A stretch of 64,000 nt of DNA from Mangrovactinospora gilvigrisea (GCF_001879105.1 NZ_MLCF01000043.1:106628-170627), one strand, 5' to 3'. Counted from the first letter of the stretch, positions 36,579 through 46,438 are shown. Notes: a model not told the origin generated them from the sequence alone. Numbers and translations: made by a program.

Positions 36579-37478
36579 CTATCGAAGCGCGGGGTCGTCC
36601 AGCCGATTGTCCGCATCGCGGACCGACTCGGGGCGGGCGGCCAGCAGCGGCAGCCGCACCTCGGGGCCGGCGATCAGACCGCGGGCGTGCAGAACGCCCT
36701 TGGTCACGGCGGGATTCGGCTCGGCGAAGAGCGCCGCGGCGGCCCGCGCGAGGGCGGTGCCCAGCGCCCGGGCGCGCGGCAGGTCGCCGCGCTCCCGCCA
36801 GCACGTGATCAGTTCCACATGGCGCGCGGTCGCCAGGTGCGCGGCGGCCAGGATGCCGCCGTCCGCGCCGAGCGCGAGCATCGCGGGGGCGAAGGCGTCC
36901 TCGCCGGCGAGCACCGCGAAGCCCTCGGCGGGGCGGTCGGCGAGCAGCGCCACGGTGTCCGCGTCGATCCCGCCGACGGCCTGCTTGACCCCGGCGATGT
37001 TGGGGTGCGCGGCGAGCCGCAGCAGGGTGGCGGCGGAGAGCTGCTGCCCGGTGCGGTAGGGGATGTTGTAGACGATCAGCGGGACGGGCGAGGCGTCGGC
37101 GAGCGCGGTGAAGTGGGCGAGCGCGCCGGCCTCCCCGGGGCGGGTGAACGGCGGGACGGTGACCAGCGCGGCGTCCGCCGGGGCCCGCTCGGGCAGGGCG
37201 CGCAGCGCCTCGGCGGCGGAGCGGGTGTCCGGGGCGGGGACGCCGACGGTGAGGTGGGCGCCGGGGGTGTCGGCGACGGCGGCGGCGATGACGGCGAGGA
37301 CGGTCTTCCGCTCGTCGGCGTCGAGCGCGGCCGGCTCGCCGGTGGTGCCGAGGGCGACCAGTCCCGCGGCCCCGTCGGCGAGCGCGCCGCGGGCCAGCCG
37401 GTCGAGGGCCGGGGCGTCGACGGCGCCGTCCGGGCCGAACGGGGTGATCAGCGGGAGGTGGAGGCCGGAGAGGGTCAT
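36579..37478 (-). CDS. dapA: 4-hydroxy-tetrahydrodipicolinate synthase
   Basis: The protein has 299 residues, a TIM barrel. It condenses pyruvate with aspartate semialdehyde on the way to lysine and diaminopimelate. ALGTTGEPAAL is the GTTGE substrate loop, VYNIPYRTG holds the catalytic Tyr, and IAGVKQAVG holds the Schiff-base Lys. It is followed by asd (105 bases), so two successive enzymes are co-transcribed. Streptomyces usually has more than one dapA copy; this one may be a paralogue. Confidence 0.92.
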   Translation of the reverse strand: MTLSGLHLPLITPFGPDGAVDAPALDRLARGALADGAAGLVALGTTGEPAALDADERKTVLAVIAAAVADTPGAHLTVGVPAPDTRSAAEALRALPERAPADAALVTVPPFTRPGEAGALAHFTALADASPVPLIVYNIPYRTGQQLSAATLLRLAAHPNIAGVKQAVGGIDADTVALLADRPAEGFAVLAGEDAFAPAMLALGADGGILAAAHLATARHVELITCWRERGDLPRARALGTALARAAAALFAEPNPAVTKGVLHARGLIAGPEVRLPLLAARPESVRDADNRLDDPALR

Positions 37479-37561
37479 GCGTCCAGGTTCGGGCCCGGCC
37501 GAGGCTCAGGTCCAGTTCACGTTTCTGACGAGCAGCGTAAGCAGAGCCGATGCTCGTCCGG

Positions 37562-37663
37562 GCGGGTTCGGCGAGGCAGGGCGCTCCCCCGGCCTTCGGC
37601 CAGGAGGGCCCCTCTCTGCGTGCCGGGCGGCGCGGGAGGTGTGCCCTGCTTCGCCGAACCCGC
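37562..37663. repeat. Long-range inverted repeat with inner hairpin and shared 17-base core
   Basis: Arms of 21 bases (37562-37582 and 37643-37663, one mismatch) enclose 60 bases. The loop holds a small hairpin ggccttcggcc (37591-37601) and the 17-mer GCGTGCCGGGCGGCGCG (37618-37634), which recurs exactly at 58211. The right arm reaches the promoter of the LysR gene. Confidence 0.75.
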
Positions 37664-37664
37664 T

Positions 37665-37670
37665 TACGCT
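37665..37670 (+). promoter_or_regulatory. Candidate -10 box of the LysR gene, leaderless spacing
   Basis: TACGCT seven bases before the ATG at 37678, next to the right arm of the long inverted repeat. Confidence 0.45.
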
Positions 37671-37677
37671 TCCGGGC

Positions 37678-38652
<975 letters not shown>

Positions 38653-38733
38653 CCCCGCGTCACCTGATCAGGCGTCACCCGTCCGGCCACCGCCCCCGGG
38701 CCGCGCGGCCCCTCCCCCGGCGACGCTGGAGCG

Positions 38734-40875
38734 GTGACCCCTGCCACCGCGAGCCGCAAGCCCGAGCCCGCCGCCGAGCCGCCGACCGCCGACATCGCCG
38801 CGCCTCCGGAGCTCTCCCTCCGCCAGCGCAACGTCGTCTTCGGCACCATCGCGCTCGGCATGCTGCTGGCCGCCCTGGACCAGACCATCGTCGGCACCGC
38901 CCTGCCGACGATCGTCGCCGACCTCGGCGGCGCCTCACACATGTCCTGGGTGGTCACCGCCTACCTGCTCGCCGAGACCGTCTCCACCGCCCTGGTGGGC
39001 AAGTTCGGCGACCTCTTCGGCCGCAAGCTGATCTTCCAGCTCTCGGCGATCATCTTCATCGTCGGCTCGTTCCTGTGCGGGCTGGCCACCAACATGCTGC
39101 TGCTGATCGTCTGGCGGGCGCTGCAGGGCATCGGCGCGGGCGGGCTGATGGTGACGGCGATGGCGCTGATCGCGGACGTCATCCCGCTGCGCGACCGGGG
39201 CCGCTACCAGGGCGCGATCGGCGGGGTGTTCGGGCTCTCCACGGTGATCGGGCCGCTCATCGGCGGGCTCTTCACCGACCACGCCAGCTGGCGCTGGTGC
39301 TTCTACGTCAACGTCCCGATCGCCGTGCTGGTGGTGATCGCCGCGGCCCGGAACATCCCGGTGGTGCGCTCCGCGGTCCGGCCGATCATCGACTACCTGG
39401 GCATCGTGCTCGTCTCGGGCGGGGCGTGCGCGCTGATCCTCGCCACCAGCTGGGGCGGCAACCAGTACGCCTGGACCTCGCCGGAGATCATCGGACTCTT
39501 CGCCGCCGGGGTGGTGCTGCTCGCCGCGTTCTGCTGGGCGGAGACCCGCGCGGTGGAGCCGATGCTGCCCATGCACCTGTTCCGGAACCCGGTCTTCGCG
39601 GTCTGCACCGCGCTCTCCTTCGTGGTGGGCTTCGCGATGCTCGGGGCGATGACATTCCTGCCCACCTATCTGCAGTACGTGGACGGCAACTCCGCGACCG
39701 TCTCCGGGGTGCGGACGCTGCCGATGGTGGTCGGGCTGCTGGCCGCCTCCATCTACAGCGGCAACGTGGTCAGCAAGACCGGCACCTACCGGATCTTCCC
39801 GATCATCGGGACTCCGGTGATGGCACTCGGCCTCTTCCTGCTCTCCCGGATGGGGCGCGGCACCAGCATCTGGCTGGAGTCGCTCTACATGTTCGTGCTC
39901 GGCCTCGGCATCGGGCTGTGCATGCAGGTGCTGGTGATCGCCGTCCAGAACACCGTGCCCTACTCGGAGATGGGCACCGCCACCTCCGGGGTCTCCTTCC
40001 TGCGGACGATGGGCAGCGCGTTCGGCACCGCCGTCTTCGGCACCATCTACACCAACAGCCTGGGCCCGGCGCTGCGCAGGGGCGTCGAGGAGGCCGTCGG
40101 GATCGCGGGCGGGCAGAATGCGGCCGGCATCGCCAGGGCGGCGGGCAGCCCGGAGGGCCTCAAGTCGCTGCCGGCGAACGTGGCGGCGCCGATCATCGAC
40201 GGCTATGCGCACGCCCTGCACACCGTCTTCCTGTGGACGGTGCCGGTGGCGCTCGCCGGGTTCGCGGTCTCCTTCTTCCTCAAGCAGGTGGAGCTGCGCG
40301 GGGTGGCCCGGGCCGCCTCGGCCGACCTGGGCGAGGGGTTCGCGGCGCCCCGCTCCGGGGACGCGCGGCGGGCGCTGGAGTCGGCGGTCGGCGGGCTGCT
40401 GCGGACGATGGACGGCAGCACGGTGCGCCGGGTGCTGCGCTCGGCCGACACCCGGCTGGACGTCGCCGGGGCGTGGGCGGTGCTGCAGATCGCGCTCTTC
40501 GAACGGCTCGTCGGGCACGGCAGCCTGCGGCTGATCGCCGCCCGGCGGCGGGTGCCCTGGGACGTGCTGCTGCCGGTCTTCGAGCGGATGACCGAGGAGG
40601 GGTTCCTGGAGCGCGGCGGCGGGGCCGGGTCCGGGTTCGGCTCCGGCGCGGGCATCTACTCGCTCACCGCGGCGGGGCGGCGCGAGGTGGCCGCCATCGA
40701 GCGCGCCTACGGCGAGTGGCTCTACGGCCGGCTGGAGCCGGAGGACGTCGGGCCGCAGTCGGAGGAGTCCGGGCTGCGGCTGCGCGACGCGGTCGACGCG
40801 GTGGCCAAGCGGTGGCTGGCCGAGGACCTCACCTCGGGTGCCGTCTCGGCGCACCAGGCGGCCGCCCCGGCCTGA
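38734..40875 (+). CDS. MFS exporter fused to a C-terminal MarR-like winged helix
   Basis: The protein has 713 residues. Residues about 30-525 are a 14-helix DHA2 transporter (LGMLLAALDQTIVGTALPTIVADLGG, VGKFGDLFGRKLIFQLS, GGVFGLSTVIGPLIGGLF). Residues about 545-713 are soluble; LRLIAARRRVPWDVLLPVFERMTEEGFLER followed by YSLTAAGRREVAAIERAYGEWL has the winged-helix layout of MarR-type regulators. The long form with a regulatory-like tail is seen in some actinomycete exporters. Whether the tail binds DNA or only folds like it is unknown. GTG start at 38734. Confidence 0.88.
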   Translation: MTPATASRKPEPAAEPPTADIAAPPELSLRQRNVVFGTIALGMLLAALDQTIVGTALPTIVADLGGASHMSWVVTAYLLAETVSTALVGKFGDLFGRKLIFQLSAIIFIVGSFLCGLATNMLLLIVWRALQGIGAGGLMVTAMALIADVIPLRDRGRYQGAIGGVFGLSTVIGPLIGGLFTDHASWRWCFYVNVPIAVLVVIAAARNIPVVRSAVRPIIDYLGIVLVSGGACALILATSWGGNQYAWTSPEIIGLFAAGVVLLAAFCWAETRAVEPMLPMHLFRNPVFAVCTALSFVVGFAMLGAMTFLPTYLQYVDGNSATVSGVRTLPMVVGLLAASIYSGNVVSKTGTYRIFPIIGTPVMALGLFLLSRMGRGTSIWLESLYMFVLGLGIGLCMQVLVIAVQNTVPYSEMGTATSGVSFLRTMGSAFGTAVFGTIYTNSLGPALRRGVEEAVGIAGGQNAAGIARAAGSPEGLKSLPANVAAPIIDGYAHALHTVFLWTVPVALAGFAVSFFLKQVELRGVARAASADLGEGFAAPRSGDARRALESAVGGLLRTMDGSTVRRVLRSADTRLDVAGAWAVLQIALFERLVGHGSLRLIAARRRVPWDVLLPVFERMTEEGFLERGGGAGSGFGSGAGIYSLTAAGRREVAAIERAYGEWLYGRLEPEDVGPQSEESGLRLRDAVDAVAKRWLAEDLTSGAVSAHQAAAPA

Positions 40876-40908
40876 CACCGCGTCGGGTCGGAACGCCACC
40901 GCGCCGGA

Positions 40909-42180
40909 TCAGAAGCCGTCCGGGCTCCAGGGCAGCCGGGCCTCGTTGAAGAGGGTGTCGATGCGGGCGGCGGCGCCCGTCCACTCCTCGGCGAGGCGGC
41001 CCGCGGCCTGCAGCCGGCGGGCCGACTCGCCGCCCAGGTACAGGGTGCCGAGAGAATCCACCGGAAGGGTGATGTCCGGCTCCTGGGTGGTGCGGGTGCA
41101 GGTCGCCCCGTCGAGGCCGCCCTCCAGGTGGTAGCTGCCGTTGCAGTGCCCCTGCGGGTCCTCGACGCGGATGATGACCTCGCCCTCCGCCTGGTAGGTG
41201 CGGGCCTCCAGCGCGGCGGGGACGTCCAGCACGCGCAGCCACAGCATGTCCTCGCCGCCCACCCGGCGGGCCGCCCGGGCGTCCTCCAGCAGCAGCGGGA
41301 ACGGGTCGTCCGGGGAGCGGCCGCCGGTGGAGACGGTGCCGATCCAGTCGACGGAGGTGACGTACTGCCAGAGCGCGGCGGCGGCCACCGCGTCGTCGCG
41401 GGCCCGCTCGGCGCCGACGATCAGGTCGTCCACCTTGAGCCGGACCTGCGGCACGCCGCCGATCCAGTTCTCCTTGTCCTCGATGCGGTAGGTGAGCGCG
41501 CCGGTCGGGCGGCCGCTGGAGTCGCGGTGCAGGACGTAGAAGGCACCCTCCCGCTTGTGCACGGGGTGCGGACGCTGACCGGTCATCATCTGCCAGCGCC
41601 ACTCCGGGCGTTCCACGGCGCCGACCTGGCGGGCCCGGAAGCGGGCGTGCACCTCGGGCGCGGCCTTGGCGTACTCCTCGGCGTCGACGATCTCGACGGT
41701 GCCGGCGGCCCGGTCGATCCAGTCGACGACCTCGGCGCGCAGCCCGCCGCGCGCGCAGTCGACGTCGAACTCGGCGGAAAAGGTGGCCGGACCGAAGCCG
41801 AAGCGGCCGTAGATGGGCCACTCGACGGAGATCAGGATGGCCAGCGCCTGGTCGCGGGCGACGGCCTCGGTGAGCTCGGTGGTCATCATCCGGGTCAGCA
41901 GGCCCTGGCGGCGGTGCGTGGGCAGCACCGTGACGCCGGTGATCGCGTCGGCCTCGACGGCGCCGCCGCCGGGGACGGTGATCTCCATCGGGAAGCTGCG
42001 CAGCGTGCCGACGCAGCGCTCCCCGTCGAACGCCCCCTTCAGGCGGTGGCCGCGCGAGGAGAAGACGGGGCGCCAGAACTCCTCGTTCTCGGGGCTCGGG
42101 GGGCGGAGGAACCCGAGGTCGGCTGCGCGGTGCCAGGCCGAGCGCGCGGCGCGGTCGACGTCCTTGATTCGGATGGCCAT
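40909..42180 (-). CDS. Eis-like GNAT N-acetyltransferase
   Basis: The protein has 423 residues with the three-part Eis architecture: an N-terminal GNAT domain with the acetyl-CoA loop VTVLPTHRRQGLLTRMM, a second GNAT-like domain, and a sterol-carrier-like C-terminal domain. WPIYGRFGFGPAT contains the Tyr used as general acid, and the chain ends in Phe, as in Eis, where the C-terminal carboxylate acts as base. It likely acetylates amines such as aminoglycosides or polyamines. TAGCCT lies seven bases before the ATG (leaderless spacing). Confidence 0.92.
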   Translation of the reverse strand: MAIRIKDVDRAARSAWHRAADLGFLRPPSPENEEFWRPVFSSRGHRLKGAFDGERCVGTLRSFPMEITVPGGGAVEADAITGVTVLPTHRRQGLLTRMMTTELTEAVARDQALAILISVEWPIYGRFGFGPATFSAEFDVDCARGGLRAEVVDWIDRAAGTVEIVDAEEYAKAAPEVHARFRARQVGAVERPEWRWQMMTGQRPHPVHKREGAFYVLHRDSSGRPTGALTYRIEDKENWIGGVPQVRLKVDDLIVGAERARDDAVAAAALWQYVTSVDWIGTVSTGGRSPDDPFPLLLEDARAARRVGGEDMLWLRVLDVPAALEARTYQAEGEVIIRVEDPQGHCNGSYHLEGGLDGATCTRTTQEPDITLPVDSLGTLYLGGESARRLQAAGRLAEEWTGAAARIDTLFNEARLPWSPDGF

Positions 42181-42187
42181 GCCGGTC

Positions 42188-42193
42188 AGGCTA
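42188..42193 (-). promoter_or_regulatory. Candidate -10 box of the Eis-like gene
   Basis: TAGCCT on the minus strand, seven bases before ATG 42180. It overlaps the end of the rsiG gene, so the two may be separately transcribed. Confidence 0.4.
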
Positions 42194-42931
42194 GCCTGCC
42201 GCACCCTCCAGCAGGTCGTCGACGCTGGCCTCTCCCTCGCGGTAGCGGCGGGCGATCTCGCTGGAGGCGGCGTCCGCGACGCGCTGCACGGCGTGCCGGC
42301 GGCCGGAGAGCTGCTGCTCGTAGCCGACCAGGCGGGCGCGGGCGTCGGCGAGTTCGGCGTCGTCGTGCGCGCCGAGGTCGGTGAGCTCACTGGCCATCAC
42401 CACCGGGACGAGCTCGCGGTAGCGGCGGGCCCGGGGGGCGCGGACGGTGAGGTGGCGGGCGGACCCGCGGACCCGCGGCGGGGCGTCCCGCAGGATCTCG
42501 GAGAGGCGCCCGACCAGGTCGTCCTCCTCGGGGGCGGCGTCCCGGGGCGGGGCCGGCGGCTCGCCGTCCCGACGGCGGGTCAACTCGGCGCGCAGGATGT
42601 CGATCCGGCCCTGGAGCATGCGCCGCAGATAGGAGAGGTCGGCCTCCTCCTCGCGGGCGGCGGCGCGGATGGCGCGGAGCCGGTCGAGGGGCAGCCGGCG
42701 CAGTTCGGCCGGGTCGTCCGGGCCGAGGTCGGCGGCGTCGGGGCCGACGCCGCCGATCGGATCGTGCGCGCCGAGCCCGTACACCGTCGCACCGCCGAGC
42801 AGGTCCGTCACGCGGGGACTCTCGGGTTCCACCAGCAACACCAGCATTCCGTGGGCGGGGGCCCGGCCGCGAAGCGCGACCGGCCGCACAATCGTCCCAT
42901 CCGCCACCGGCGGAATGCAGCCTTCCGGCAC
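42191..42931 (-). CDS. rsiG: RsiG, c-di-GMP-dependent anti-sigma factor of WhiG
   Basis: The frame has 246 codons. Two coiled-coil segments each carry the RsiG signature E(X)3S(X)2R(X)3Q(X)3D exactly: E96-S100-R103-Q107-D111 (EADLSYLRRMLQGRID) and E205-S209-R212-Q216-D220 (EQQLSGRRHAVQRVAD). In Streptomyces this motif pair binds two c-di-GMP molecules, letting RsiG hold the sporulation sigma factor WhiG. Residues 112-195 link the helices and include a Pro-rich part. The true start may be later: M29 (42847) or V41 (42811), since the first 28 residues have weaker codon bias and no ribosome site. Confidence 0.9.
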   Translation of the reverse strand: MPEGCIPPVADGTIVRPVALRGRAPAHGMLVLLVEPESPRVTDLLGGATVYGLGAHDPIGGVGPDAADLGPDDPAELRRLPLDRLRAIRAAAREEEADLSYLRRMLQGRIDILRAELTRRRDGEPPAPPRDAAPEEDDLVGRLSEILRDAPPRVRGSARHLTVRAPRARRYRELVPVVMASELTDLGAHDDAELADARARLVGYEQQLSGRRHAVQRVADAASSEIARRYREGEASVDDLLEGAAG

Positions 42932-43001
42932 TCGAACGAGCCCGGGCTGGGCGGCTGTTCGGTGGCGCGTTCGATGGCTGGGGCGGCCGGCGGGTGCTGC
43001 C

Positions 43002-43811
43002 CTAGTGGAAGCTCAGCTGGGAGAGGGAGTGGATCGGCAGCAGGAAGGAGCCGAAGCCGCAGAGCACCCCGACCACCACCAGCAGCGGCGTCACCAGCAG
43101 GTGCTCCACCTTGTCGCCGGCCCGGAAGCGCAGCACCTTCGGCGTCCCGAACGGGTACCAGCGCTTGCCGTCGATCGGGATCGGCCAGAACAGCGGCGCG
43201 CCCGACTCGGTCAGCGCGTCCCCCAGGATGTGCACCAGCACGCCCAGCGCTATCGGCAGCCCCAGCCAGGCGTAGGGGTGCGGGAAGAGCCAGTCGGCCT
43301 GCCCGGGGTGGTTCGACAGCTGCTCGTAGACGATCCAGGAGACCGCCGCCGACAGCAGCCAGGTGATCACGTCGTGGCCGCGCCGCGCCCAGCGCCAGAG
43401 CAACCCCTCGATGGCCAGCACCAGATGGACGAAGAAGATCGCCAGCACCGCCCACTTGCCCAGGAAGGAGAGCCCGTAGGCGGCCGCCCCGGTGGCCGCC
43501 GCCCAGAACCAGGTGTGGGTGAGGGTGCGGTGCCCGCCCTCCCGGTGCGAGTCGCGGCGGGTGCGCGTCGCCTTGTAGACGATCTCCGCCAGATCGTGGG
43601 TGAACCAGCAGGCCAATCGCGATATCGGCCCGAAGGACCGGGAGATCGTCGCCGCCTTGTGGTCCAGGTCCGGGGCCAGGGCCGCCCCCGCGCAGATCAC
43701 CGCGCCGACCGCGAGCACCAGCGGCGGCATCGGCGTGCCCCGCTCGGCGGCCACCGCCCCCACCGCGAGCCACGCCACCGCCCCCGACAGCGAATGCGCC
43801 GGTCCCATCAT
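43002..43811 (-). CDS. YdjM-like membrane-bound metal-dependent hydrolase
   Basis: The protein has 269 residues. MMGPAHSLSGAVAWL, APDLDHKAATISRSFG, GGHRTLTHTWFW and LGVLVHILGDALTESGAPLFWPI give the His/Asp pattern of the YdjM (DUF457) family. There are four to five membrane helices. It is thought to act on lipid-linked or membrane substrates; none is known. GGGGAGGAG lies before the start. Conserved next to rsiG and dtd in related genomes by general pattern (inference). Confidence 0.88.
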   Translation of the reverse strand: MMGPAHSLSGAVAWLAVGAVAAERGTPMPPLVLAVGAVICAGAALAPDLDHKAATISRSFGPISRLACWFTHDLAEIVYKATRTRRDSHREGGHRTLTHTWFWAAATGAAAYGLSFLGKWAVLAIFFVHLVLAIEGLLWRWARRGHDVITWLLSAAVSWIVYEQLSNHPGQADWLFPHPYAWLGLPIALGVLVHILGDALTESGAPLFWPIPIDGKRWYPFGTPKVLRFRAGDKVEHLLVTPLLVVVGVLCGFGSFLLPIHSLSQLSFH

Positions 43812-43922
43812 CGGCCCTGCTCCTCCCCGTTGGCCCTGCTGACGTCGCGACTGACGTCGAGTTAGCCAATCAGATCATCCCGGCGGACGGATGCGGAAAC
43901 CGGGTCTGCGAAGATTGGCCGC

Positions 43923-44354
43923 ATGCGAGCGGTGGTTCAGGTGGTCACGGAGGCGAGCGTGACGGTCGACGGGGAGAGCGGGCCGGTCGGCTCGATCCTC
44001 GGGCCGGGGCTGTGCGTGCTGGTGGGCGTCACCCACCAGGACACGCCCGAGCAGGCGCGGGCCCTGGCCCGCAAGCTGTGGTCGGTGCGGCTGCTGGACG
44101 GCGAGAAGTCCTGCTCGGACCTGGGCGCGCCGCTGCTGGTGATCAGTCAGTTCACCCTCTACGGGGACGCCCGCAAGGGCCGCCGTCCCACCTGGAGCGC
44201 GGCCGCGCCCGGCGAGGTCGCCGAGCCGCTGGTGGACGCGGTGGTGGCCGAACTGCGGGCGCTGGGCGCGACGGTGGCCACCGGGCGGTTCGGCGCGGAC
44301 ATGAAGGTCTCGCTGGTCAACGACGGCCCGATGACGCTGCTGCTGGAGGTGTGA
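43923..44354 (+). CDS. dtd: D-aminoacyl-tRNA deacylase
   Basis: The protein has 143 residues, the normal length. It removes D-amino acids from mischarged tRNA. The two catalytic motifs are present: [22 protein letters not shown] and, near the C-terminus, [11 protein letters not shown] (the NxGP type reads NDGP). A GAAGATT sequence lies just ahead of the ATG with no clear ribosome site. It is divergent from the YdjM-like gene. Confidence 0.95.
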   Translation: MRAVVQVVTEASVTVDGESGPVGSILGPGLCVLVGVTHQDTPEQARALARKLWSVRLLDGEKSCSDLGAPLLVISQFTLYGDARKGRRPTWSAAAPGEVAEPLVDAVVAELRALGATVATGRFGADMKVSLVNDGPMTLLLEV

Positions 44355-44369
44355 GGCCGCCGCCCCCGG

Positions 44370-45365
44370 CTATGCGGGGACGATGACCTCCTGGGCGGCC
44401 GGCACGGCGTCCGCGATCAGGGCGGCGTCCTCCGGGGTGTTCCGCTTGACCAGCGCGAGGGCCACCGGGCCCAGCTCGTGGTGGCGGGCCGAGGTGGTGA
44501 CGAAGCCGATCGCCCGGCCCTCCGGGCCGTCCGCGGCGAGCCGGACCGGCGCGCCGTGCGCGGGCAGCCGCACCTCGCTGCCGTCCAGGTGCAGGAAGAC
44601 CAGCCGGCGCGGCGGCCTCCCCAGGTTGTGGACGCGGGCCACGGTCTCCTGGCCGCGGTAGCAGCCCTTGTCGAGGTGGACGGCGGTGGCCAGCCAGCCC
44701 ACCTCGTGGGGAATGGTGCGGTGGTCGGTCTCGAAGCCGAGGCGGGGGCGGTGCGCCTCGACGCGCAGCGCCTCCAGGGCGAGCAGGCCGACGGGGGCGT
44801 CGGCGGCGTCCTTCGCCCACGCGCCGGAGACCGCCTCCAGGCTCTCCCGGGGCACGATCAGGTCGCGGCCCCAGGCGTGCTCCAGCACGGCGGCGGTGCC
44901 CCGCGGCGGCTCCAGGATCGAGCCGGCGGGCAGGTGCAGCACCGCGTGGCCGGCCGTCAGGTCGGCGGCCTCCACGCGGTAGAAGAACTTCATGCTCTCC
45001 AGATAGCCGAGGAGCGCCTGCGCGGTGCCCGGCTCGACGTGGATCCAGGTGGCGGCGCCGTCGTCGACGAGGGTGAGGTGGTGCTCGATGTGGCCCTGGG
45101 CGGAGAGCACCAGCGCCTCGGTGGCGCGGTGCGGCTGGAGGTGCTCGACGTGCTGGGTGAGCAGCAGGTGGAGCCATGCCAGCCGGTCCTCGCCGGAGAC
45201 GCGGAGGACCTCGCGGTGCGAGAGGTCGACGTGCCCGCGGCCGGAGGCGAGGCGGCGCTGCTCGCGGAAGAGCTCGCCGTAGTGCGCGGCGACGGGTTCG
45301 TCGACGCCTTCGCCGGCGACGGCGCCCGGGGTGTTCAGGAGGGGGGACGACGGTGCTGCAGCCAT
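44370..45365 (-). CDS. ygfZ: YgfZ/GcvT-like folate-binding protein
   Basis: The protein has 331 residues. The YgfZ signature KGCYRGQE appears as LDKGCYRGQETVARVHNLGRPPRRLVFL. The N-terminal GcvT-like folate-binding domain has RVSGEDRLAWLHLLLTQHVEHL. YgfZ-type proteins support repair and assembly of some iron-sulfur enzymes. The reading frame is complete. TACGCT lies seven bases before the ATG, consistent with leaderless start. It is convergent with dtd (15 bases). Confidence 0.92.
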   Translation of the reverse strand: MAAAPSSPLLNTPGAVAGEGVDEPVAAHYGELFREQRRLASGRGHVDLSHREVLRVSGEDRLAWLHLLLTQHVEHLQPHRATEALVLSAQGHIEHHLTLVDDGAATWIHVEPGTAQALLGYLESMKFFYRVEAADLTAGHAVLHLPAGSILEPPRGTAAVLEHAWGRDLIVPRESLEAVSGAWAKDAADAPVGLLALEALRVEAHRPRLGFETDHRTIPHEVGWLATAVHLDKGCYRGQETVARVHNLGRPPRRLVFLHLDGSEVRLPAHGAPVRLAADGPEGRAIGFVTTSARHHELGPVALALVKRNTPEDAALIADAVPAAQEVIVPA

Positions 45366-45372
45366 GCGCTCC

Positions 45373-45378
45373 AGCGTA
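45373..45378 (-). promoter_or_regulatory. Candidate -10 box of ygfZ, leaderless spacing
   Basis: TACGCT on the minus strand, seven bases before ATG 45365, between ygfZ and the nur stop. Confidence 0.4.
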
Positions 45379-45390
45379 CGTCGCGTGCGG

Positions 45391-45843
45391 TCACGGCCCG
45401 GTCTCGGGCTCCTCCTCGCTCCGGCGGCAGGCTTCGCACCGCCCGTAGAGCGCGAAGTGCTTGACGTCGGTGGCGAAGCCGTAGTCGTCCAGCAGGCGGG
45501 TGACGAGCGGATCGGCGGCGGAGACGTCGACCTCGGTGACCGTGCCGCAGCCCCGGCACACCAGGTGCATGTGGTGGTGGCGGGCGGCCAGGTGGTAGGT
45601 GGGCGAGCCGTGCCCGAGGTGGGCGTGCGAGACCAGGCCCAGCTCCTCCAGCAGCTCCAGGGTGCGGTACACGGTGGAGATGTTGACGCCGCTGGCGGTG
45701 CGGCGGACCTCGGCGAGGATGTCGTCGGGGGTGGCGTGGTCGAGCCGCTCGACGGCCCGCAGCACCAGCTCGCGCTGCGGGGTGAGGCGGTAGCCGCGGC
45801 GGCGCAGCCCCGAGCGCCAGTCGTCGTCGTGCTGCTCCGCCAT
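45391..45843 (-). CDS. nur: Nickel-responsive Fur-family repressor Nur
   Basis: The protein has 150 residues. The winged helix runs through RRRGYRLTPQRELVLRAVERLDHATPDDILAEVRRTASGVNISTVYRTLELLEELGLVSH. The dimer domain has the His-rich RHHHMHLVC and CEAC. Length and sequence closely follow Streptomyces coelicolor Nur as I recall it, which represses nickel uptake and the iron superoxide dismutase. Start ATG 45843 is chosen over an in-frame extension that overlaps the next gene. Other Fur paralogues (Zur, CatR) fit less well. Confidence 0.88.
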   Translation of the reverse strand: MAEQHDDDWRSGLRRRGYRLTPQRELVLRAVERLDHATPDDILAEVRRTASGVNISTVYRTLELLEELGLVSHAHLGHGSPTYHLAARHHHMHLVCRGCGTVTEVDVSAADPLVTRLLDDYGFATDVKHFALYGRCEACRRSEEEPETGP

Positions 45844-45860
45844 GCGCGCGGCCTCCTCGG

Positions 45861-46406
45861 CTAGGGGTGGAACGCGAGCCCGTTCTCCGGCACCTTGCGC
45901 AGCTGCGCGGACATGAAGGGCTTGAGGGCCTGCTTGTCGGCGGCCCGCTCGAAGACCCACATCAGGTCGCCGCCGACCAGGCCGTAGAGGCGCTTGCCGC
46001 CGGTGTAGGCGGGGGCGGAGGGGATCCGGGCGACCGCGTCGGTGACGAGGTCGATCTGCGGCTTCTTGTCGGCGAGGTTGCCGTACCAGATCTCGATGGT
46101 GCCGTCGTCGCGGGTCATGGTGATCTCGACGGTGCGGGCGTCCGGGGCGAACCGCCAGTACCCGTGCTCGCTGTCGATCGGCCGGACCTTCCGGCCGCTC
46201 TCGCCGAGCTCCCAGGTGTGCGAGGAGTACTCGAGGACGGCGCGGCCGTCCTGGGAGAACGTCACCTCCTGCCCGAAGTTGACGCTGGTCGCCTCGGGAT
46301 CGCCGCCGGCGGCGGACAGATCGGCGACGCCGGCGCCCTCCCAGGTGCCGAGGAGGAAGGCGAGGGGCACGAGGGACGGATCGAGGTCCTCGGGAATCTC
46401 AAGCAT
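45861..46406 (-). CDS. Nitrobindin-like FABP family protein
   Basis: The protein has 181 residues, a ten-stranded beta-barrel family. LLGTWEGAGVADL is the family opening (GTWxGxG), and SHTWELGESGRKVRPIDSEHGYWRF and VEITMTRDDGTIEIWYG continue the barrel. In heme nitrobindins the ligand His lies near the end in a context like HHLSAxL. Here it reads KPFMSAQL, so the proximal His appears absent. It probably binds something other than heme, or heme weakly. It is upstream of nur on the same strand. Confidence 0.88.
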   Translation of the reverse strand: MLEIPEDLDPSLVPLAFLLGTWEGAGVADLSAAGGDPEATSVNFGQEVTFSQDGRAVLEYSSHTWELGESGRKVRPIDSEHGYWRFAPDARTVEITMTRDDGTIEIWYGNLADKKPQIDLVTDAVARIPSAPAYTGGKRLYGLVGGDLMWVFERAADKQALKPFMSAQLRKVPENGLAFHP

Positions 46407-46438
46407 GGCGGTGGGGTGCTTTCGGTTTGCTCGCGGTC

